A stretch of DNA of 9,614 nt from an uncultured Clostridia bacterium (lineage in GTDB: Bacteria > Bacillota > Clostridia > Christensenellales > Aristaeellaceae): contig CAKUAV010000120.1 in NCBI GenBank assembly GCA_934636425.1, forward strand, positions 1 through 9,614, given 5' to 3'. The position numbers and the translations under genes were made by a program. The notes beneath the pieces were generated by a model. That model did not search any database and was not told the origin of the DNA. It saw only the letters and a list, made by a program, of their open reading frames with translations. This document shows, one piece after another, positions 1 through 5,254 of the stretch. Numbering within the stretch: the first letter of the stretch is position 1; every line of letters starts with the position of its first letter.

Positions 1-1
1 T

Positions 2-601
2 TTGTATGCTTATTGCGGGAATGAGCCGGTGGCGTGTTCGGACCGTACTGGGTGTACTCCTGAAAGCATAGAAAAAAAGCGGTTGTTAGAAGAGCACTAC
101 GCTAATGTGACAGGCTATGATGAGTTTATACCGCGGATATACGGCATTGGAGGTGACAAATATGTGAAGTATGAAATCACTAATTATGATGTGAGATCGC
201 ACACTGTGGGAGAGGAGATTAGTTGGTTGCAGAGTGTGATGGGATTTCTGGCAACTGAAGGAATGAGTACGATTGTTACTTGTGCATTATGGACGATGAA
301 AATACAAGTTGATCCGGAGCGAGTTAGTCAGATCTTTGATGGTATTTCAGGGGCTTCGACGGGACTCGATGCATACATGAATACGTTTAGCCATACGTAT
401 TATGAAAATACTGTGCAGGTTGATGTGGAATATGCAAGTGGTAGCCGTGGCTCATTGATTTATACGTTCTATACGTGTGATGAGGAGGGATGTAGGCATT
501 ATGATGGTGTTCATGTATATGGTTCAATCTGGTACGGATGGATTTTTCCTGCACGGGTAAGTGAAACTTATTACCCACAGAGATATATTGAGGTAAAATG
601 A
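2..601 (+). CDS. C-terminal end of an Rhs/YD-repeat protein with an unrecognised AT-rich tip (5' partial)
   Basis: The frame is open from the first base, so this is the end of a longer gene. Residues 1-16 (LYAYCGNEPVACSDRT) match the NLYAYCGNNPV...D.G motif that closes the Rhs core-associated domain, and base 1 (t) fits the third base of the expected Asn codon. After this boundary, Rhs and WapA proteins carry a variable tip, often a toxin. This tip (about residues 18-199) is Tyr-rich and has a moderately hydrophobic stretch near residues 71-100. Near its end it has EEGCRHYDGVHV (residues 161-172), which recurs in the remnant at 2131-2324. I do not recognise a toxin fold or a catalytic triad, so a toxic function is inferred only from position. 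The DNA is clearly richer in A+T than the genes after 3400, as is typical of horizontally exchanged tips. The stop TGA overlaps an ATG (ATGA at 598-601). Confidence 0.8.
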   Translation: MYAYCGNEPVACSDRTGCTPESIEKKRLLEEHYANVTGYDEFIPRIYGIGGDKYVKYEITNYDVRSHTVGEEISWLQSVMGFLATEGMSTIVTCALWTMKIQVDPERVSQIFDGISGASTGLDAYMNTFSHTYYENTVQVDVEYASGSRGSLIYTFYTCDEEGCRHYDGVHVYGSIWYGWIFPARVSETYYPQRYIEVK

Positions 602-618
602 TGAGGAGAGCGTGTAAG

Positions 619-1197
619 ATGATGCGCAGAATTATACTGGCGGCGCTTCTGATCGCGCTGATCGTTCCGTGCGCGAGCGCCCGTCGGGTGAGCACGGAGG
701 GCGTGGAGAACATGGAAGGTGTGGAGGTGTTTGAGGCCGATCTCATCTCGCCCATGGAGGCGATAAACGACTGGCTCGAGGGCGTTGAGGATCCCGAGGC
801 GGCGCTGAGCGACCTGTATCGCGCGCTTATGTGCGCCCACTATTTGGAAATATCGAATTTTCGTCCGGACGGGGCGCTGCCGTCAAGCGCCGAGTATCTT
901 GTGACGGGCATCGGGCTGGGGCTTGAAATCGGCAGTCTTTCCTGGGGCAGCCGCACCGAATTCATGCCGGATGGAGAGGGGGTCTATGTCCGCCAGATGC
1001 TGATATTCAGGCTGTATGGCGATATGGAGCTGATTGCGTATAAGACCGGCGTCTTTATCGCGGAGGACGCCTCGGAGGAGGAGGAGGAGGCCGCCGCCTA
1101 CAAGGAGGCGAGGGCGCAGCGGTATATCGAGCGCATCGCTCTGCGATTGGCGCCGGGCGATGAGGTGACGATTGCGCGCTTTGGCCAGGAAGGATAA
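619..1197 (+). CDS. Small exported protein of unknown function next to the Rhs tip (candidate partner or immunity protein)
   Basis: The protein has 192 residues if it starts at the ATG at 619. That start has AGGAG at 604-608 with a 10-base spacer and gives a classic signal peptide (MMRRIILAALLIALIVPC followed by an ASA-type cleavage site). An in-frame ATG at 598 overlaps the upstream TGA and has only a weak GAGG, so it is the alternative start. The mature part is acidic. It carries a glutamate run (SEEEEEAAA) leading into a charged, probably helical segment (YKEARAQRYIERIAL). I recognise no family. Its position directly behind an Rhs tip is where immunity genes usually sit, and tight coupling suggests co-transcription with the tip. 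A secreted immunity protein would be less usual than a cytoplasmic or membrane one, so this role is only inferred. The gene is GC-richer than the tip before it. Confidence 0.6.
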   Translation: MMRRIILAALLIALIVPCASARRVSTEGVENMEGVEVFEADLISPMEAINDWLEGVEDPEAALSDLYRALMCAHYLEISNFRPDGALPSSAEYLVTGIGLGLEIGSLSWGSRTEFMPDGEGVYVRQMLIFRLYGDMELIAYKTGVFIAEDASEEEEEAAAYKEARAQRYIERIALRLAPGDEVTIARFGQEG

Positions 1198-1218
1198 CCA
1201 ATAGAATATACGGCGGCG

Positions 1219-2130
1219 ATGTCAAATTATTGGGCATTGCCGCTATTTTATGTTATTATATCATGCAGCGTGGCGATTCCGGGGCTGAGCACGGCGTCGT
1301 CTACGAACCTCGTGAGCGGAATCAGTCAGCCGCTGGTGAGCTTTGCATACGGCTATGCCGGCAATACGGACAACATCGTGAGCGAGACTCGGACGGGCGG
1401 CAGCTATGCGGGCACGACGACGTATGAATACGACAGCCTGGGTCAGCTGATACGCGTGAACGACCCGGCGGAGGGCACGACGCGGGTGTACCGCTACGAC
1501 CTCGGCGGGAACATGACGGGTCAGACGAAATATGCGTATACGACGGGCATGCCGGGAGAAGCGCAGGAAACGATTGCCTACAGCTATAGCGATGCGAACT
1601 GGAAGGACAAGCTGACGGGGAGCACAATATCTGCAATCGGATCGTATGACGCAATCGGCAATCTGACGAGCTATAACGGCTGGGTATATGAGTGGGAGGC
1701 CGGCCGTCAGCTGAAGCGTCAGGTGCAGAACGGCGAGACGGATGTGCGGTACGAGTACGACCAGAACGGTATGCGCGTGCGCAAGACGGTGAACGGGATT
1801 GCGACGAATTACACGTATAGCGGCACGCGGCTGGTACATCTGACGAAAAACAGCGACAGCCTGCACTTCTATTACGACGGTCAGGGAAAACCCGCGCTGG
1901 TGAGCCACAACGGCGTGACGTACAGCTATCTGTACAACTTGCAGGGCGATGTGATTGGGCTTGTTGACAATGCCGGAAGCCTCGTGGTAGAATACAAGTA
2001 CAACGCATGGGGCAGCATCATCGGCCGGGCTGGAAGTCTTGCGGAGACGCTGGGCAAGCTGAATCCGTTCAGGTACCGGGGTTACGTCTACGATGAAGAG
2101 ACATGGATGTACTGGCTGAAGAGCCGGTGA
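1219..2130 (+). CDS. Truncated Rhs/YD-repeat core fragment (probably a pseudogene)
   Basis: The 303-codon frame contains several YD repeats (YEYDSLGQLIRVND, YRYDLGGNMTGQT, YEYDQNGMRVRKT, YKYNAWGSI). It then enters the core-associated signature NPFRYRGYVYDEET and ends at WMYWLKSR followed by TGA. In complete proteins this point reads like LYYLRSRYY and continues for another 40 or so residues to NLYAYCGN, so the core is cut short. YD repeats form the shell that encloses a C-terminal toxin in Rhs and WapA proteins. Full-length members exceed a thousand residues and this piece has no N-terminal delivery part. The ATG at 1219 has no visible ribosome site. Its first 25 residues are hydrophobic, which may be chance translation across the 5' junction. 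The expected Gly after EET is Trp. I read it as a displaced core fragment kept as a recombination partner; translation is doubtful. Confidence 0.75.
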   Translation: MSNYWALPLFYVIISCSVAIPGLSTASSTNLVSGISQPLVSFAYGYAGNTDNIVSETRTGGSYAGTTTYEYDSLGQLIRVNDPAEGTTRVYRYDLGGNMTGQTKYAYTTGMPGEAQETIAYSYSDANWKDKLTGSTISAIGSYDAIGNLTSYNGWVYEWEAGRQLKRQVQNGETDVRYEYDQNGMRVRKTVNGIATNYTYSGTRLVHLTKNSDSLHFYYDGQGKPALVSHNGVTYSYLYNLQGDVIGLVDNAGSLVVEYKYNAWGSIIGRAGSLAETLGKLNPFRYRGYVYDEETWMYWLKSR

Positions 2131-2324
2131 CGATTCGGCAGACTGATGTTCATGAAATTACGAGGCACGTACTGATTACTGAATGGGAAAAAGGAAAACA
2201 AAAATATACAACAGAGTGTGTCTTTTACTCAAATGCAGAGAATGGATGCAAACACTTTGACGGGCTGCATATTACGTTAAGCTACTTTAGAAATGGAAAG
2301 TTTTATATGAGTACATTGCAGTAG
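2131..2324 (+). pseudogene. Out-of-frame remnant of a second Rhs tip, related to the tip at 2-601
   Basis: Directly after the Rhs stop, a different frame stays open to TAG at 2322-2324. It encodes about 64 residues ending in STLQ. Its ENGCKHFDGLHI (2238-2273) aligns with EEGCRHYDGVHV of the tip at 2-601: seven identities in twelve positions, most others conservative. The flanking residues (Tyr/Phe-rich, with KYTTECVFY against SLIYTFYT) also line up loosely. An ATG at 2103 is in this frame, but the codons from 2103 to about 2130 are an out-of-frame reading of the Rhs core, so an independent gene starting there is unlikely. The stretch is AT-rich like the first tip. I see only the C-terminal third of the tip; the rest was apparently lost when the core and tip were joined in the wrong frame. 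Confidence 0.6.
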
Positions 2325-2345
2325 ACGATATGGGGGCAGGGAAGA

Positions 2346-2828
2346 ATGAAATGCTTTAAGGCAATGGCGGTTATGCTGCTAACGGCTCTTGTAGTGTCGG
2401 GCAATGTCCGTTTTGGAGACGCAGAGGATGTGCATGTCGAGGTGGGCGCAAAAAATGGAGAAACAGGAACGTTCTATGCGTCGGTGGATGAAGAGGTGCC
2501 CGAAAGCATACAGCAGATTTATGCGGTCGCTGCATTGCAGGAGCGGTTTCCGGAAAGTGATTTTCTGATCGGCGATTTTGAAAGGCTCCTTGAGGAAAGC
2601 TGGATTGAGTATACGGAGGATGTCTCTGGAGATCGGCTTGTGTCTAGAACATATGTGATATCCGAGTACATGAGTATACGCGTAGAACTGGGGGATTGGC
2701 GCACCGGCAAGGTTTCCGACAGAATTTCAAGGATATATTTATATGTCGAAATGCCGGCAACCGTTTCAGAAGTTCCGACGATAGAAAGCATTAAAGAGCG
2801 TATGCTGCTCTATCGGGAAGATTTGTGA
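2346..2828 (+). CDS. Second small exported protein of unknown function
   Basis: This is a 160-residue protein. Its N-terminus (MKCFKAMAVMLLTALVVSGN) is a basic, hydrophobic signal peptide; cleavage is likely near residues 20-27. A purine-rich GGGGCAGGGA lies just upstream of the ATG. The mature part alternates acidic and hydrophobic residues and ends in a charged helix-like tail (IESIKERMLLYREDL). I recognise no family and see no convincing alignment with the exported protein at 619-1197. Both have a signal peptide, similar size and the same place behind an Rhs tip. It starts 21 bases after the stop of the tip remnant, so the two were probably once one transcription unit. A partner or immunity role is inferred from position alone. 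Its base composition lies between the AT-rich tip and the GC-rich genes further downstream. Confidence 0.6.
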   Translation: MKCFKAMAVMLLTALVVSGNVRFGDAEDVHVEVGAKNGETGTFYASVDEEVPESIQQIYAVAALQERFPESDFLIGDFERLLEESWIEYTEDVSGDRLVSRTYVISEYMSIRVELGDWRTGKVSDRISRIYLYVEMPATVSEVPTIESIKERMLLYREDL

Positions 2829-2886
2829 TGGCTTTTTGAAAACAGTCTCCTGACATTCTGCTTGACGAGATCCGTTGAATTCACAG

Positions 2887-2952
2887 AGGAGGCCGGTGAG
2901 CGTGAATTATGACTTTTCCGGGATGTACTATTGCAATAGTACATTTCTGTGA
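2887..2952 (+). CDS. Possible 16-codon small ORF or leader peptide with perfect Shine-Dalgarno site
   Basis: AGGAGG at 2887-2892 is followed after nine bases by GTG at 2902, opening MNYDFSGMYYCNSTFL and ending at TGA 2950-2952. The listed span includes the ribosome site. The perfect palindrome at 2923-2944 lies inside it, and a terminator-like hairpin follows 24 bases later. It could be a leader peptide, the stub of a truncated gene, or chance. No homology is recognised. Confidence 0.25.
   Translation, partial: RRPVSVNYDFSGMYYCNSTFL
2923..2944. repeat. Perfect 22-bp palindrome
   Basis: The half-site ATGTACTATTG is followed immediately by its exact reverse complement CAATAGTACAT, with no spacer. 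It could be a dimeric regulator's operator, a recombination site, or a tight RNA hairpin. No gene it would control is obvious. Confidence 0.7.
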
Positions 2953-2976
2953 TTGCTGAGATATATTGAGCAGACC

Positions 2977-3015
2977 AATGCCCCAATTGAACGGTATGTT
3001 TGGTTGGGGCATTTT
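2977..3015 (+). terminator. Terminator-like hairpin
   Basis: AATGCCCCAA (2977-2986) pairs perfectly with TTGGGGCATT (3004-3013) around a 17-base loop. The stem runs into TTTTAT. It ends the non-coding stretch after the exported protein at 2346-2828 and may terminate that unit or the small ORF at 2902. The loop is long and the T-run short, so strength is uncertain. Confidence 0.5.
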
Positions 3016-3043
3016 ATAGTGGCGTAACAAAATACTACTGGAT

Positions 3044-3190
3044 TACGGTGTGTTCAACAAGCCCGCGCTTGTGAGCCACAACGGCGTGACATACAGCTAT
3101 CTGTACAACTTGCAGGGCGATGTGATCGGGTGTGATTTGCCAAAACGTCCCCATCCGAGAGCGGCGGCTTTGCGCAAATATTGTTCCTGA
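3044..3190 (+). pseudogene. Rhs core remnant (third copy)
   Basis: The frame reads YGVFNKPALVSHNGVTYSY and then LYNLQGDVIG, nearly the same as part of the Rhs fragment at 1219-2130. Over 3062-3130 it matches 1891-1959 at 66 of 69 bases. All three differences are synonymous third-position changes (Leu, Thr, Ile codons). Similarity ends abruptly at about 3130. The frame then runs through unrelated GC-rich sequence to TGA at 3188-3190. There is no start, no upstream repeats and no tip. It is a leftover of a third cassette or of a recombination event, and not an expressed gene. Confidence 0.75.
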
Positions 3191-3322
3191 ATGGGAGAAA
3201 GCGCTGGTTTGGATTTATCGGCGCGGCTTTGCTGCGGGCATCGGCTTAACGGAGGACTTTTGAAGCGCCGAAACGACGCGTCGTCCCTGACGGCTCTGGC
3301 GGCTGCGGATTTGACATACGAA
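3191..3322. other. Non-coding stretch after the Rhs remnants
   Basis: No gene is supported here. It is the GC-rich boundary between the Rhs debris and the minus-strand DUF896 gene. A minus-strand open frame crosses it (3097-3396) but also crosses the Rhs remnant antisense and has no recognisable domain. Only a short CGACGCGTCG palindrome near 3276 was noticed. Confidence 0.4.
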
Positions 3323-3359
3323 GCCCCGGCCGCGTTCAGTGAATGAGCACGGCCGGGGC
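3323..3359 (-). terminator. Strong hairpin, likely terminator of the DUF896 gene
   Basis: GCCCCGGCCG (3323-3332) pairs perfectly with CGGCCGGGGC (3350-3359) across a 17-base loop. It lies 46 bases beyond the stop of the minus-strand DUF896 gene. Read on the minus strand it is followed by only a weak T-rich tract (TTCGTATG), so it may be a pause or stability hairpin and not a classical intrinsic terminator. On the plus strand no T-tract follows. Confidence 0.55.
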
Positions 3360-3405
3360 GTGATGATGAATTTGACCCGCTGCAAGAGGACTGCAAAGGC
3401 GCGCG

Positions 3406-3651
3406 TCAGCGCTTTGCGTTCTTTTCGGCTTCCTCGGCCTGATGCAGCTTTTTGAAGGCGCTCATGGGCACGCGGGTGCCGTCGTCATACTGTATGACGG
3501 TGTTGTCGAGCTGCTGCTGGAACGCGGCGCGGAATGTCGCCAGATATTCCTTGCGCAGCTCGGCGCGCTCGGCGGTTTCCTCGGCCGTGAGCGCGCGCTC
3601 CCTGGCCAGCTTGGCCAGTTCGTTGAGGCGGGCGAGATGTTTCTGCTCCAT
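3406..3651 (-). CDS. DUF896 (YnzC/UPF0291-like) small protein
   Basis: This 81-residue protein begins MEQKHLARLNELAKLARERA and contains LTAEETAERAELRKEYLATF, the two-helix hairpin pattern of the DUF896 family (INELAKK...LT.EE..E...LR.EYL..F). The family is found mainly in Firmicutes. In Bacillus the related genes are small, and one member is tied to the SOS-inducible yneA operon; the molecular role is not settled. The C-terminal part (DNTVIQYDDGTRVPMSAFKK) continues the family pattern with a short beta-like segment and a charged tail. The ATG at 3651 is chosen because family similarity starts there. An AGGAG lies about 12 bases upstream, which is a long spacer. An upstream in-frame ATG at 3714 would add 21 residues without family support. 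It stands alone on the minus strand, divergent from the gene at 3878. Confidence 0.85.
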   Translation of the reverse strand: MEQKHLARLNELAKLARERALTAEETAERAELRKEYLATFRAAFQQQLDNTVIQYDDGTRVPMSAFKKLHQAEEAEKNAKR

Positions 3652-3655
3652 ACTC

Positions 3656-3684
3656 TTGAATCGCTCCTGAAAATAGTATATAAT
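3656..3684 (+). promoter_or_regulatory. Sigma-A-type promoter, divergent from the DUF896 gene
   Basis: TTGAAT (3656-3661), a 17-base spacer and a perfect TATAAT (3679-3684) form a near-consensus promoter. Its -35 box sits only a few bases from the start codon of the minus-strand DUF896 gene, so divergent transcription would overlap. Transcription would begin near 3691 and give a leader of about 185 bases before the membrane protein gene at 3878. Confidence 0.6.
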
Positions 3685-3711
3685 GAAGTGTAACGCGCAG
3701 GATCTGTCTCC

Positions 3712-3774
3712 CAAAGCGCAGAACAGAGGCCGATCGTGGGGCGCTTTGAGGACGGCTTCGAGCGTCGAACGTCC
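3712..3774 (+). promoter_or_regulatory. Two inverted repeats in the leader of the membrane protein gene
   Basis: CAAAGCGC (3712-3719) pairs with GCGCTTTG (3741-3748). Directly after it GGACG..TTCGA (3750-3761, with a two-base bulge) pairs with TCGAACGTCC (3765-3774) around a GCG loop. The second hairpin is followed by an AT-rich run (ATTATTATAAAATTT), which could be an attenuator or a second -10 region (TTCGAG, 17 bases, TATAAA at 3780-3785). No riboswitch class is recognised. Confidence 0.4.
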
Positions 3775-3877
3775 ATTATTATAAAATTTCTGTGCGGGCG
3801 GGACAATTCCTGCCTGACGCGCGTCTAAATTTGTGATTTAATGCCGCAGACCATCAGGACGCGGCAGAGGAGGTTCT

Positions 3878-4603
3878 ATGCAGAAGGAAAGACCCAACGC
3901 CCGCCGGGGGAGCGGCAACAGCTACATCGAACATTCTCAGGCCGCGGAGGAGAAGCGGCAGACGATACAGGCGTTTTTGATCAATCTCTTTCTGGCGGTC
4001 GTGCTGCCGCCTGTCGGCGTGCTGCTGGCCTGGCACTCAAAGCGCCTGAACGCCGCCATGCGCGTGATTCTCTCCGCGTGCGCGCTGGGCGTGCTGACCG
4101 GCGCGTTCGTGCTGATGCGCGGCACATCGCCCACAAACGGCATGCTGCCCACGCCGCAGACGCCCGTTCTGGCCGGCTACGGCGACGCCGCTCAGACGCC
4201 CGAGCCGGCTGCCGACGTCTACAATGCGGGCGGCCAGCAGGGCTACACCGTAACCTATGGCGACGGCACGACCGAGGGCACGGCGACACAGGAGGGCGAG
4301 CTGCCCATGGATCCGACCACGCAGGTGACAATCGTCTACGCCGTGACCAACAACGCGCAGTACTATCACAAGCAGGAAATCTGCGATATGCAGACAAACA
4401 GCCGCCGTCTGCTGCTTCAGGATGCGATCGCCGAGGGGCTTCAGCCCTGCACGAAGTGCTATCCCGACGGCGCGCCTTCGCTCGACGCGGCGACGAGCGC
4501 TCCCGTGGGCGGCGATGTGATCATTCCCGACGATGCGCTTGCGACGAATGCGCCGGACGGCGACGCAGCGCTCGATCCGAACGCGGAAGGCGCTGCAGGC
4601 TGA
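3878..4603 (+). CDS. Two-helix membrane protein with an Ada-like metal-binding tail
   Basis: The protein has 241 residues. AGGAGG lies four bases before the ATG. After a basic, soluble N-terminus come two hydrophobic helices (about residues 31-51 and 62-80), then a long Pro/Thr/Ala/Gly-rich flexible stretch. A small domain follows at about 151-197: YYH(164)-x4-C(169), then A-x2-EGLQP and C(191)-x2-C(194). This H/C plus PC-x2-C layout, with the A..G..PC..C spacing, resembles the metal-binding domain of Ada and the short zinc modules attached to many Firmicute nucleases and surface proteins. Zinc binding is therefore likely; a DNA-repair role is not supported. The tail after residue 198 is acidic and low-complexity. 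The gene follows the promoter at 3656-3684 and stands alone. With two helices, both ends should lie on the same side of the membrane, probably the cytoplasm if the basic N-terminus is inside. Confidence 0.75.
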   Translation: MQKERPNARRGSGNSYIEHSQAAEEKRQTIQAFLINLFLAVVLPPVGVLLAWHSKRLNAAMRVILSACALGVLTGAFVLMRGTSPTNGMLPTPQTPVLAGYGDAAQTPEPAADVYNAGGQQGYTVTYGDGTTEGTATQEGELPMDPTTQVTIVYAVTNNAQYYHKQEICDMQTNSRRLLLQDAIAEGLQPCTKCYPDGAPSLDAATSAPVGGDVIIPDDALATNAPDGDAALDPNAEGAAG

Positions 4604-4639
4604 CTGAAGAGGAGCGCGTAAAAGTGCATTGCACCTCGG

Positions 4640-5045
4640 ACACATGAAAGCCCAATGCAGCGCCGATGAAGTTGCGGCTTGCGCTTCCGGATTAAGGCGC
4701 GCCGGGTGTTCGCGCTTCCTTGAAAAACGGCGGGAGGAGCTGGAAGAGTCATGCGTCGCGCAGTGAGCGCGCCGAACCTTAGACGCATGAAAGCCATGAC
4801 ATAGCGCCGATGAAGCTGCGGCTTGCGCTTTCGGATCAAGGCGCGCTGGGTGTCAGCACCCCCCTGAAAACGGCGACTGAAGCCGGGGAAGTCACGAGTG
4901 GCGCGGTGAGCGCGCCGAGCTTCAGCACATGCCCCCGACACAGTGCCGATGGAATTGCGGCTTGCGCTTCCGGATCAAGGCGCGCTGGGTGTCCGAGCTT
5001 CCTTGAAAAACGGCGGGAGGAGCCGAGGGGTCATGCACAGCGCGG
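4640..5045. repeat. Three imperfect tandem repeats of about 140 bp
   Basis: Units align from the shared GCCGATG at about 4662, 4806 and 4945, giving steps of 144 and 139 bases. Each holds TGCGGCTTGCGCTT, then CGGAT(T/C)AAGGCGCGC(C/T)GGGTGT, then TGAAAA(A)CGGCG, then GTCA(T/C)G and a GCGCG block. Units 1 and 3 are the most alike. Within unit 2, GGCGCGCT and AGCGCGCC could pair across about 75 bases. The region between the stop at 4603 and the hairpins at 5083 contains no supported gene. Minus-strand frames here repeat a short RALIRKRKPQLHRR peptide, but the 139-base step breaks the frame, so coding is unlikely. Confidence 0.75.
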
Positions 5046-5082
5046 CGAAGAATCCGCGGGCGACGGGCGGTTTTTTCAGGCG

Positions 5083-5133
5083 CGCGCTTGAAAAAGCGCG
5101 TTTGATACGCAAAAACCGCATCAAACGTTTAAG
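5083..5133 (+). terminator. Two adjoining hairpins before the zinc-ribbon gene promoter
   Basis: CGCGCTT, a GAAA tetraloop and AAGCGCG (5083-5100) are followed by TTT. CGTTTGAT (5099-5106) pairs with ATCAAACG (5120-5127) and is followed by TTTAAGTTTT. The two stems overlap by two bases. They would isolate the promoter at 5170 from transcription through the repeat array. Confidence 0.45.
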
Positions 5134-5169
5134 TTTTGGCGCGCCGAACGGCTGAAATGCGCGCCGTGC

Positions 5170-5198
5170 TTGACGTTTTGGGGCGGCGGGAGTATAAT
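5170..5198 (+). promoter_or_regulatory. Strong sigma-A-type promoter of the zinc-ribbon gene
   Basis: TTGACG (5170-5175), a 17-base GC-rich spacer and TATAAT (5193-5198) match the consensus at eleven of twelve positions. Transcription should start near 5205, about 50 bases before the ATG at 5255. Confidence 0.75.
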
Positions 5199-5254
5199 AA
5201 ATTATTGAAAACTGAAGGTATACGCTGGAATCCCACGAAAAAGGAGGACAGACC

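Noticed and set aside
1261..2008. Two long minus-strand frames over the Rhs fragment
   Set aside because: The YD repeats are unmistakable on the plus strand; the minus frames are Arg/Ser/Cys-rich shadows.
3097..3396. 99-codon minus-strand frame
   Set aside because: It runs antisense through the Rhs remnant and across the terminator-like hairpin, and shows no domain or ribosome site.
3841..4647. 268-codon plus-strand frame over the Ada-like gene
   Set aside because: It is Arg-rich with no domain and is a frame-shifted shadow of the gene at 3878, which has a ribosome site, membrane helices and a zinc motif.
4459..4941. Minus-strand frame with repeated RALIRKRKPQLHRR peptide
   Set aside because: The peptide arises from the 140-bp DNA repeats. 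The 139-base step breaks the frame between units, and part is antisense to the gene at 3878-4603.
4640..5045. CRISPR array
   Set aside because: Units are about 140 bp and imperfect throughout, without short constant repeats separated by unique spacers, and no cas gene is near.
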